Source: Blattamonas nauphoetae
Taxonomy: Eukaryota > Preaxostyla > Oxymonadida
Length of the DNA stretch: 64,000 bases
NCBI GenBank assembly: GCA_033064195.1
Contig: JARBJD010000037.1
Coordinates: forward strand, 62,001 to 126,000
Direction of reading: 5' to 3'
Below are positions 11,501-20,112 of this stretch, piece by piece. The notes under the pieces were generated by a model. That model searched no databases. It saw only the letters and a list, made by a program, of their open reading frames with translations, and was not told where the DNA came from. Within the stretch, counting starts at the first letter, position 1. Each line of letters starts with the position of its first letter. A program made the translations under genes and the position numbers.

Positions 11501-12095
11501 AGCCACGTTGGATGTGAAGCTTGCCTCGTCTGTTCTCCTCCCTCCTTCCGCTGACCCTCCGCACAGTCTTCTTCCTGTCAATCCAACGTCTCCTGGTCTC
11601 TTATTCAGCCTTCCTCTCAAACTTTCTGATGTGGCCTTCCATCATTCTCAATTGACACTCCAAACAACCATCACCCTCTCTCGCGAACAGAATGATTCCA
11701 CTCAGGAAGAGTGGACACTCTTCCACAACATTCCACATTGTCAAACCGTCCATCACATCAACACACCAAAGTTCCTCTCCATCGAGTCCTCGTTCAGCGT
11801 TGAGGTGGACACCCCCACATCGGTGCAGACAGATGCAACGATTGCTCTGTCGGTCCTTACCAAGCCAATCCTCTCAATCTCCACAAGCACCTCGGCGAAC
11901 CATCTTGCTCCTGTGAAAGAATCGGCAACATCACTTGATTCTGATTCAGAATTGGAAATTATTGAACAAGGGTCTCGGGATGATGTGCAGACGGTCGGGG
12001 CCCTCTCCAGTCTCTTCGCGAGGGATCGGAGGCGACACCCCAACATCATCCAGATTGGAAACTCTGTGTTTGCCGATGATAGCTCGCTAGGATGA
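8592..12095 (+). CDS. INTS4: Integrator complex subunit 4-like HEAT-repeat protein
   Basis: A 1,167-residue intronless open frame. The N-terminal two thirds are helical repeats. Diagnostic blocks follow the INTS4 order. IRILCFQCLQTLESIH with LLLLQTLSKSGM corresponds to the human VRVQAAKLLGSME and FLEQTLDKK blocks. SSGAFAFGLEDTSLSVRLAA corresponds to CGAFVHGLEDEMYEVRIAA. A block ending HPSVLLCIIVLSAIRAENPR matches the LKFLGSRHP region. The C-terminus (LPLKLSDVAF, TLQTTITLSREQND, TKPILSIS) resembles the beta-rich INTS4 tail. INTS4 scaffolds the Integrator cleavage module that processes snRNAs and terminates transcription. The match is by eye and divergent. The lack of introns in 3.5 kb is unusual here. 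The start is the first ATG, 80 bp after the SCAR stop. Confidence 0.6.
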   Translation: MAFQDVSQDNQLDNSVPFFDLIHKFILETQPLLSSPTNQDKHQQKDLSHTNIADQTQFQTYEQRTFYLCDSHLIFNAFHTFGKLFERALANVIDPNTQPIFSQKSLSTLPTILSESLLSYRKYLLYDDPRLVAETLSWLTSLLTSLRQFTVSHNRDNQNQTSIFSQLEIIFEWNLVSEWYHSAVFLSTSPFDQVKRECISLVHAFGRLYPNQQILSSPTATTSLRQFAERVFPVCSYHTTHTVLGPHTREIRNNISLSNDAFILIGSFCTDSNESIRILCFQCLQTLESIHPLLLLQTLSKSGMFTHESIRCADEYQTMTANPTNFLDVIPQSFFHTTAGADVDMTKHSDTVSPLPSFIASPLHALTNRTSSGAFAFGLEDTSLSVRLAAQKALTAFVGEYPPLAYACLALEMDAVSESGMQSDVFISHLITILRVARQLHFDLTEFSPAQHTFTFMYPSPITDTHLTFLVSCIEHALQPLQDMLFTALSFFIFEDSHIPDSVIALCTKFVAASRTNTPSTHFALHRLFRAHSSLQLIARTTEILTLAHGRSSEASLSSLHPSVLLCIIVLSAIRAENPRLFLKHIRFDNHSRSVKKRKVSSKAVQPKTLRTSFHSTLTPRRMSYSLLFSKSSKGPSYSQWSLPRHLETNMIEFALASEIELEGAQLVYDRQSRDFEKREVQHGDSSGVSGVLALFGKTPLLSSSLMSPSPLPFVTESLSLIFILARHIITLHLSFEGNNTQLDLQNLRSRAVFNQQILSNFPFCSPSSAPTTPLTALALSVLDAVTTILDLIQIAQVRSSSLEDPHETLLQHLNSLVDAHSKIGTVFFIGCTPPCTPVENQTFVFLSSILLLIELVFHLFTLQHHSMHSHAFPFSIDLQDPSIQQYITNQLAQFCIFITSSQDAIHRVPSLPSPTLAKFIASVAASLGNIAIDATLFIDVVQVMLQELVCTTHSATFSIPNRANTTSQTATLDVKLASSVLLPPSADPPHSLLPVNPTSPGLLFSLPLKLSDVAFHHSQLTLQTTITLSREQNDSTQEEWTLFHNIPHCQTVHHINTPKFLSIESSFSVEVDTPTSVQTDATIALSVLTKPILSISTSTSANHLAPVKESATSLDSDSELEIIEQGSRDDVQTVGALSSLFARDRRRHPNIIQIGNSVFADDSSLG

Positions 12096-12439
12096 GATGT
12101 CATATGCATTAGGGACGTTTTTGCAAGTGATAGAGGCAGTTTGTTCTGAATGAAGTCTAGAAAGTCCAAGCTAAGGTCCCGTTTAGACCAGAACTCGTGA
12201 ATGATCTTTGGACATGCTCTGGAAATAGCTCTACGCAGTGAGATATGGGATTATGACATTTCAAATCATTCATTCAGACATTTGCCGATGAAGAAAAAGG
12301 AAACGAGAGAAAAGCAAGACCATGAAGTGAAAATGAGTGTAAAAGAACCCTTCCACCTCGAGAACTCTACCAGAAAATCATCGTGAAATCAAGAGACTGC
12401 GAACAAAAAGAACAGATGTCGAAAGCGACAAAGAATGAT
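12096..12439. other. Convergent intergenic spacer
   Basis: A 344-bp AT-rich spacer between the tail-to-tail INTS4-like and coiled-coil genes. I see no conserved coding frame, repeat or RNA gene in it; it presumably holds both 3' UTRs. Confidence 0.5.
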
Positions 12440-14563
12440 CTAGTCCTCCTCAAGCTCTTCCTGATAAGTGACAACGAGATCATGTTCCCTCTGGAGACTC
12501 TCTTTCAACTCAGCGACCTCGACTTTTGCCTGAATGAGCTCTTCCTCAGATTCTTGCTTTTTCTTTTCGAGACCTTGGATCTCCTCTCGGACGATTGCTA
12601 TCCTCTCCAGCATCGTTTTCTGAAGAAGCGTCTTTCCTTCTTTCAAATCCTCAATCTGTTTTCTGAGAAAGTTAAACTGGGAGAAATTGACCAGAGAAAC
12701 AGGATACATACCTCAGCTTGTGTGGTCTCTTGTGATTGCATTGCAGCAGCGCATCGTTTGATTGCTTCAGAGCGTTCTTCACCATTCTTCTGTTTTCGAC
12801 TTTCTACCTCCTTAAGTTCTTGTGTACAAAGCTGAGGATATGAAACACGGAATGTTCACACTGTTAGCGCTTCGTCAGCCTTGAAAACAAGTTCCTCAAG
12901 TCGTTTTTTCTCTGTTTCTGCAGCTTTCAACTGAGAGTCCAAAGTTTGATTAGATTCTTCAAATTGAGATTTCTGGGCAGTGTAGTCGCTCTCTTTCTTG
13001 TTCACTGTTTCTTCAAGTTGATTTGCTTTCTCAGTCAGATCTTTTCGCTTGGTGGAATGATGGTGAGAGAAAAGGTATACAATGGCGTCATATTCATCAA
13101 ATTGTTCTTGGAGTACCGCAATTTTGGAATTGTGTTCGTCCTTGATCTGTTGCAAGATCATATCTTGTTGGTCATACTTAGAGGATGAGATTTAAATGAA
13201 GGAACCAAACTCGCATCTTGATCAGTCTTCCATCCTCTTCAAATTTCTGTCTTTCCTTATCAAGATCAAAAACTGTTGTTTCAAGTCGTTTAACTTGTTC
13301 GTTTGAATGTGCAAGCTGAAAAAGTTGGAATTGATTGGAATGTGATGTTTTTTCAAAAAATAAGGAGAGAGATACTTCTTCTTCCAAAAGTTCAACTTCC
13401 TTAACGAGGGTTAAAGTCTGACTTTGAATTTCTTTTGTCATTTCTTCAGTTTCCTTTCTTGAATCGCGATTCTAGTCAAAACAGATGTAGGTGATGAATA
13501 AGAAGACCTCCATTGCCAATTCCCGAATAACTTCAAGGGTTGCCGCATTTTTCTCTTGAATATCCTCGGATTCCTTCCTCAGTTCAGCCAGTTCGTTCAT
13601 GCGCTCATCAAACTGGAAAGAGAGAATTAGGAAAGACATTGAGGCACACTTCCGCCTTGATACGTTCATGTTTCCGTGCAAGTCTCTCTTGTTCATCAGT
13701 TTCGACGATAAGTGCCTTTGACATTTCTGCAAGTTCTCGTTTCTTTTCGCTGTGAAACTAAATCTGAAATAGTGAAACATACCGGATGCATTGTTTAATA
13801 TTTTCATCTGCTTCTTTGTGTTCAATGTTTTCGCGGAGGACCTCTTTTAATTCGACTCGAATTTGAGCCTGGAAGAGAGTCGTGATGTCCAAGAGTGAAC
13901 AAAACAGACCTTGAGTTCGTCTTCATTTTTCACCTGGCATGAAGATGGTGTCATCAGTGCAGCCAAACGAATTCCCGTTGCATATGTGTTTGCAGCATCA
14001 ACCTGATCCTGGAGTAGCTCGTATTCTTTCCTGAGCTCTTTTCTCTCTCCCTAAGTTGTAAAATATGAATTTCTGAAGTAATAATAGAGAAAACCTTCAT
14101 TTCGAGAACTTTTTCGATTAATCGTTGAATTTTCTGGCCAGCTCCACGTTCTTCGACGTTAACAATAAGTTTTGCTTCGAGTTTCTTGATTGTTTGTTCG
14201 TTTTCTTGATATTCAGCATCGAGACGTTTTCGATGATGGTATTCGAGTTCGTACTATGTTGTGCATTATATGTCAGGTAAAGTTGAGAGGGAGAGGGATG
14301 TTGAGAAATCGGATAAGACTTCGGACATAATATAAACCTTCTGGGTAATTTCGTCAAGTCGCTGAGTTAGAGTATCCATGTTTCGATGAATCTTTTCATG
14401 TTCATTGCGTTGTTGCTCATACTAAACGATGGAGGATGGAGAAGAACTTTATTTTGAAAATGATGAGGCAAGCCTTCTGTCTTTCTTTTTCATACTGAGA
14501 ATCCAATGCATCCACCTTCCTGGCATAGTCCAAGGTGGACTTATCCATATGTTTAATTGTCAT
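12440..14563 (-). CDS. Long coiled-coil protein, many small exons
   Basis: A minus-strand gene of about ten exons, nearly all heptad-repeat coiled coil. Segments include KHMDKSTLDYARKVDALDSQ, a TLTQRLDEIT segment, RLDAEYQENEQTIKKLEAKL, ELRKEYELLQDQVDAANTYA, NELAELRKESEDIQEKNAAT, QVKRLETTVFDLDKERQKFE, LTEKANQLEETVNKKESDY and, at the C-terminus, RKQIEDLKEGKTLLQKTMLE, ending EEDD-like residues. No motor or other catalytic domain is present. The composition would suit an axonemal, basal-body or SMC-like structural protein, but I cannot name it. The start at 14563 is the first ATG of the first clear exon. A short exon upstream (to about 14620, after a CAG acceptor) may extend it. Confidence 0.6.
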
Positions 14564-14673
14564 TTGAATTGCGTGGATCGCCCCTTCAAAAAAAAGAATC
14601 GGTTCGATTTCTGAAGAAATTGACTACAAATAATGAAACTAGTTCCGAATGATTCAAAAAAGAAAATTATCAT

Positions 14674-16738
14674 CTATTCTCTCTTCAAGCCCAATCCCTT
14701 TCCTGTCCACAACTCGGTAAACTCAACATCACACCCAAGATCTCTGAGGCAACTTTTTGCGCTTTCGGCAGCGCTAGCTGCCTGTTTTTGTTCCTTCCTC
14801 GTCTTTCCTTCAGTCGGTGCGTTTTTGTATCTGTCATAAACCACTCGCACCACGTTTTCTGCACCTGATGAAAGGAAGATTTCTTTCAAATCTGCGCATC
14901 GAACAACAGCATTTCGAATTGTGGCCGAGAGAAGAGATTGGGAGTGAGGGAAGTCAGTGAGGGTCTGCAGAGCTGAGAGGAAGGTGGAGACAAAGTCAGC
15001 AGGCGGAGTTAATTTCGTGGACAGAAATCCACTTGCGACAGAATTGCTCAGATTCGGGTTTCTGAGGAAGAGGATGGAGAGCAGAGATGTGGCAGCGTTC
15101 AGGATCTTGTTCAGGGTCGAAGTGAAAAGTGGATGGGAGACGGAAGCTGGACGAGAGAGAGTGCGGATGATGCTGACGAGTGGAACAACAATCCGTCCGT
15201 CACAATCGTTCGTGTAGAAAAGCTTGATGTCGTCGAGATGAGTCAGCGATTGCAGGAGCAGCAGGTGCTCGTGAATCAAACCGAGTCGAGGAATCAGCAG
15301 AGGAGAGTCCGAGAGGGACGAGACGAACACGTCGGCCTCGTCCACAAAAGTGGAAAGGTGGATGGTGAGCTCTGATCCGTGGATGGCCAGGCAGATGTCC
15401 TTGTTCATGGCGAGTGAGGAGAGAGTGTGGGCGAGGGAGGAATGGAGAGAGACGAGAGGGACGAGGTTGGCGTCTTCACTCTGAAGGGAGAGGAGGGTCT
15501 GTGCTGGTGATTCAGCTGGATAACGGGGATAGAGGAAAGATGGCTGGTCTGTCGAATTGTATTGTCGGAAGGTGCGAAGGAGAGAGATTGTGAGTTGGTC
15601 AATCACTCCTTCCTTGAACAAGGCCGACACGTTCTCAAAACCAGATCCAGCCACAGATCGAATATCGTCATCTGTGGACAGTGACTGAATAAGCGACAGA
15701 TACGCGTGGAAGAAGGCAAAAGATGGTGGTACTCGCTTGCAGTTCGTCACAGTCTGAGAAATGACGAGAGAGGGAAGCTGGGTCGTCTCGGCAATGGCCA
15801 TGTCGTGGATATCGGCATATAGTGATCGTACAGCATCAACTATGCCGTATCCTGTGAATAATCGTCGGTTAGTTTCATGCTTTGTGATTGATGCAGAAAT
15901 TGCAGAAATAAGAAGAGAGAGGATGGTGACGATTTCAAGAAGTCTTTCTCCTTGGTTACGAAGATTAGATTGTGCCAAAGAACTTCGTAGCATTTCTTGC
16001 ATTCCTCTAAGAAGAAAGAGAAGACGGACTGGGTATGAGGCTCGATCGTGAACATGAACTGCATCGACTTCAGCCTTTTCACGTTTATAGCCATCTAACG
16101 ATGTTTGATAACGTTGTGGGTGAGGTAGACACATTTGTCCAGTGGAACCGAGTGGCATCATTCCTCCGCTTTCTGATGGAGGGACTGTAAGGTAGTCAGG
16201 CTGCTGGCGAAGGAGAGAGACAAGCAAATCTGTGGAAATAATTGCTGCTGAACGTTGTATTTCCGTTTCAAGGGGAGAACATTGATATTGAAGAAAGATG
16301 ATAATCCAATGGACAACTTCTTTCTTGCAGATGGCGAGTGCGGGGTCGGGAATTCCGCCGAGACTTGGAGTGACAACACACTGATGAAGTTTAATGAGAA
16401 CATCAAGAATGCGCTGAGAACTCTCGCTCCAGCCAGTGGTGTTGTTTTCAGCGATGTCAGCGAACTCCTTTTCGATTGCTTCCAGATGAATCTCCAAAGC
16501 AGGTTTTTCAGAGGTACCATCTTCTCCACGAGGGAAAAATTTCTTTTGAATGTTGTCAAGATTGATTCCTAACGAGGGTAAGATGTTGTCAAATAGAGGT
16601 AGTGATATAGATACCCATTGATTCGTACATTGAAACTGCAGCCTCCACTGCTTCGTTTTCGTCCATCATGAACTCATCGATATTGTCATAGACTGCCTCG
16701 TTGAACTGTTTCTGATTGATGGCTTTCTTTGGAGGCAT
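14674..16738 (-). CDS. ARMC6: ARMC6-like armadillo repeat protein
   Basis: Two exons (intron 16566-16611, 46 bp, GTATCT donor) encode about 650 residues. The N-terminus (MPPKKAINQKQFNEAVYDNI, then EFMMDENEAVEAAVSMYESM and GINLDNI) aligns with the ARMC6 start (TFDAAVRENIEEFAMGPEEA, QFESQGVDLSNI). The middle is armadillo-like helices. The C-terminus AKSCLRDLGCDVEFTELWTG is nearly identical to human ARMC6 (ALRDLGCHVELRELWTG). The middle is highly diverged and longer than usual. ARMC6 function is poorly known. The start is chosen for the N-terminal match and lies 57 bp from the divergent SNW1 start. Confidence 0.8.
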
Positions 16739-16795
16739 TTTGAGTTGGGCTTCGATCAAAAAGTCAGCCCTACATTTATTTATCTCGGAGGAGAT

Positions 16796-17966
16796 GGAAG
16801 TTAAATATGTCGATCCAGACTTTCCATTTCCCAGTCACGAGGAAACTGCCACTGTCATCCAAGCTACAAGTGTTTTACTACAAAATCTAGTACATGGTCT
16901 GACTTCTCACAACTTCACTCTTTCTTCTCACAAGTGGCCATGGGTGGGCAAAGTGATGCAGCTAAACAAGCAGCTGAAACAAGATTTATTCAATATACTC
17001 CATCTGAACAGAGCAAAACTTTTACTGAAACACCGAAACAAAGAGTAATAAAAATGTCTGCTTGGCAAGTCGATCCACTTGAACCTCCAAAATTCAAACC
17101 GAAAAACACTGTTAGAGGTACATTTTTTCTTCATTTTAAACACTTTCATTGTAGATCCTCATTTGGACTCTGCTCCTGTCATGCATTCTCCAACACGTCG
17201 ACTTACCGCGGAGGAACAACAGCAATGGACAATTCCACCAGCTGTCTCCAATTGGAAGAACCCACATGGGTACGTGATTCCTTTGGACAAGAGAGAAGCA
17301 GCAGATGGACGGAATTTGCAGGAAACTGTCGTCAACGACAACTTTGCCCAACTGTCCAGTACGCTATATGCTACCGAACGTCTGCTACGTGAGGAGTTTG
17401 AACAACGCAAGGCGGTTGAAGAGCAGGCAGCGAAGGTTAAACAAGCAGAGAAGGAAAGACGACTTCGCGAAATCGCTAATGAGGCCCGGATGGAGAGAGG
17501 AGGGATACGTCGTGAAGAAAGAGACTCTCTTCGGAATGATTATGATGAGAAGGGGCACTATGAAGAGAAAGCAGTAAAGCAAGAGGAACGCGATTCACAC
17601 TTCTCCCGATCTCGCTCATCGAGAACGGAAGAAGACAATGAACGAGAGATCCGCAGAATTGACGATCGAACTCGCAGAGAACGCGAATATCGAAAACAGC
17701 GCGGAAGAGGAGATGACGACCGTCTTGTTCTCGACCCAAAAGGTGGAGGACGGACAGAGACCCTCTATGACGAAAGATTATTCAACAGGACAGGTGGACT
17801 GGATTCAGGATTTGGTAATGAAGATGATTATAATGTGTTTGACCAACCATTGTTCAAAAACAATGGCAGCGCAATCGACAGGCTGTACCATGCCGGGAAT
17901 GGGAAGAGGATGGGTGAAGATTTGGATGAAGATTTTGAACAAGCCTCAAAAGTGTCCAAGTCATAG
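16796..17966 (+). CDS. SNW1: SNW1/SKIP (Prp45) spliceosome and transcription cofactor
   Basis: SNW1 is a disordered scaffold of the activated spliceosome. The SNW domain is clear: RFIQYTPSEQ and PKQRVIKM, then QVDPLEPPKFKPK, PVMHSPTRRLTAEEQQQW, IPPAVSNWKNPHGYVIPLDK, AADGRNLQ and VNDNFAQLSSTLY. It is followed by a charged arginine/glutamate-rich C-terminus with DERLFNR and GSAIDRLYHAGN. Introns are inferred near 16904-16930 and at 17117-17156 (GTACAT donor, TGTAG acceptor, phase 1). The protein is short because it lacks the N-terminal region found in animals. The next upstream gene (ARMC6) begins only 57 bp away, leaving no room for further exons. Confidence 0.88.
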
Positions 17967-18416
17967 TAGGAGAGTTTTTATTTCATTTCGCGACGTGAAA
18001 ACGAAAACATGGTTTTTGAACTCACTCCCTCCTCTCAATCTTTGTCCACAAACCACACATCATCACCTTTTCCCTGAGCTCAAATCCCGAAAGGATATCA
18101 CGTCTTCAACATCAGTGGTCGAGATCCGCTCAGACAGAACCGATTTTTGGGTGGATTAATTGAGTTTCTTTATTACTCGTTTCATGACAATATATCATGC
18201 GTTCTTCACATTTTCTCCAGACCATCAGTGTCAGTAACGCCATTCTTGTATTATTCTCATTTTTTCCTCGCTTTTGGTTCGACGCTGTGTGTGATGATTG
18301 GCAAGACAACTGATGAAAACATGAAGATCCCCAGGGAAATATGTCGATTTATGAGGTGTTGCAGCCAAAATTTGGAGGAAAAATGCTCAGGAGACCCGTT
18401 TGTTCGGATGAAATGT
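17967..18416. other. Convergent intergenic spacer
   Basis: A 450-bp spacer between SNW1 and the P2 gene, which face each other. Short open stretches exist on the plus strand but show no domain or splice logic. I see no repeat or RNA gene. Confidence 0.45.
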
Positions 18417-18821
18417 TTATCCAAAGAGATCCATCATTCCACCCTGAAAAAGATGATGAGAAGAAAAAGAGCTGAAGGAATTGTAATTACATACATCAAA
18501 GTCTTCTTCTGACTCTTCTTTCTTCACTTCCTTCTTGCTTTCCTTGGCTGGGGCGGCATCATTTCCAGCAGCTGGGGCAGCAGCGGCAGCTGGTGCAGCG
18601 GCTCCACCTCCACCAACATTGAGGGACATTTCAGACATCTTCACGAGACCGCTATCAATGAGTTCCTGGGCAGTTTTGCCTTCAACTGTGGCGAGGAAAG
18701 ATTTGATTCCTTCGTTGTCAGATTTTGCCTCAACGGAGTCGAGAATTCCCTTGATGTCCTTCTCCTTTGGTTGAGCCTTTCCAGACAGGGTTGACAGAAG
18801 ATATGCAGCAGCGTATTTCAT
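18417..18821 (-). CDS. RPLP2: 60S acidic ribosomal protein P2
   Basis: P2 forms the lateral stalk of the large ribosomal subunit that recruits translation GTPases. The start at 18821 gives MKYAAAYLLSTLSG, the usual P2 opening, then KDIKGILDSVEAKSD, GKTAQELIDSGL and MSEMSLNVGGGGAAAP with an alanine-rich hinge. The C-terminus is EESEEDFD, then a 51-bp intron (18444-18494, GTATGT...TTTCAG), then GGMMDLFG. The intron has a length divisible by three and no stop, so retention would insert 17 residues into the conserved tail. Five extra codons upstream (MQTQE) are open but do not match the family. Confidence 0.93.
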   Translation of the reverse strand: MKYAAAYLLSTLSGKAQPKEKDIKGILDSVEAKSDNEGIKSFLATVEGKTAQELIDSGLVKMSEMSLNVGGGGAAAPAAAAAPAAGNDAAPAKESKKEVKKEESEEDFDVCNYNSFSSFSSHHLFQGGMMDLFG

Positions 18822-18977
18822 TTCCTGGGTCTGCAACTTGACAGTTATGGGAGCGATCTAATCGATCGAATGTCACAGTGTTTAAACGAGTCTTGAAGTC
18901 ACAGTCTTTTCTGGTATAAAACAATACAACTGATGTTCAGCAAAATTTTTCAAAGAAAGATTGTGCAAGGTATGAAA

Positions 18978-19397
18978 TGTGGAAAAATTTTTGAAAACTT
19001 GGGACAGCAAGCCCCCGTACCACTTATAAAAAATTTTGTCTGGTGGATAATTAGTTGTGAATGAGCATCATTCGGTGGTTGATTACTTGATTTGGCGCCT
19101 CTAGAGGAAATACCACACTTTTTTTCTCTGTTCATTTTCTCACTCTCTAGTCAATATATTGAGCGATCGGTGGATTTATTCTGAATAAAAAGGAACAATA
19201 TATTGAAAGTTTCTAATAGAACTCAGTTTTGTAACCTAGATCTAATTTTCACCACTTTTTTTGATGTATGATCTATCCGAAAAAAACACAGATTTATGTA
19301 GTCAGAGTCCTCCTCATTCACAAAGTTCACAAAAAATCGAGATACTTCCTTTTTAGGAGCTGGGGTACGCTCCCAAGTTTTCAAAAATTTTTCCACA
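18978..19397. mobile_element. Small inverted-repeat (MITE-like) element
   Basis: A 27-bp perfect inverted repeat, TGTGGAAAAATTTTTGAAAA followed by CTTGGGA, occurs at 18978-19004. Its reverse complement lies at 19371-19397, about 366 bp away. The interior shows no convincing gene. The outer flanks show at most a 2-bp direct repeat (AA), so the target-site duplication is unclear. It lies in the 634-bp spacer between the P2 and histone-fold genes. A non-autonomous DNA transposon is the simplest reading. A second copy elsewhere would be needed to prove mobility. Confidence 0.5.
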
Positions 19398-19455
19398 AAT
19401 GACAATGATAAATCATGATGAAGATTCAACGAAATAAGAGAGATTATACGATCGG

Positions 19456-20062
19456 TCAGAGGCCAGGTTCTGTTCTCTTGACTGGTTTGAATTGTTCAGG
19501 AGGAGCTGATGTAGCTTTCGGCTTCTTTTTGGTAATTTCAGGATAAGGGACAGTATCTAGGAGTGGTTGAGGGTGCGAAAGAAAATACGTGTTAAAAAAT
19601 CATATTGATCCCGAGTATGAACAAGGAACTCTAAAGACAGTGAGTGGATATCGAAATATACGGAGATCTTGAGGTTGAATCGTTTTTCTTCGATCATTTT
19701 GTGCCAGTTCCAAGAGCTCCCTTGCCATTTTTGCAACAAAGAATTCCTACAGAACAGAAGGAGATACAACATGAAAGAAACTCTTGAAATAACCGTGAGC
19801 TTCGAGATGATGATGACTGTCTCTTTCTTAACCTTTTGAATATCCTCATCTTCCTTAAGTATCCTTCGAACGGTTGCTAAAGGAAAACGCGTTGCAGAAG
19901 CAGGAGCTGGATGGCTTTCTGTCTGTAAGAGACATAGGAAGTGAAAGAAATTTGAATGACTTGAGTGAGTGAGACTTGCTCGGTAAGTAGTTGTTCTGTC
20001 TGATCTTCAATTAAAGTGTCCTGGATTGTTGATTCTTGTGGTTCATGTTCCTCCACTTCCAT
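19456..20062 (-). CDS. Histone-fold protein of the CHRAC1/POLE4/DPB3 type
   Basis: Four exons encode an acidic N-terminus (MEVEEHEPQESTIQDTLIED), then a histone fold: RFPLATVRRILKEDEDIQKV, KKETVIIISKLT, and, across the next intron, EFFVAKMARELLELAQNDRR with KTIQPQDL. The order, and the LATVRRILKEDED helix, fit the NF-YC/DPB3-like subfamily of H2A-like folds seen in POLE4, CHRAC1 and DR1-associated proteins. The tail (ITKKKPKATSAPPEQFKPVK) is basic. Such subunits pair with an H2B-like partner in DNA polymerase epsilon or chromatin remodellers. Which one this is cannot be told here. The stop is at 19456-19458. Confidence 0.7.
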
Positions 20063-20112
20063 TCAAAGTGACATTCAAGTGCCCTTAAGATTTGACTTCC
20101 AGAAACTCAAAC

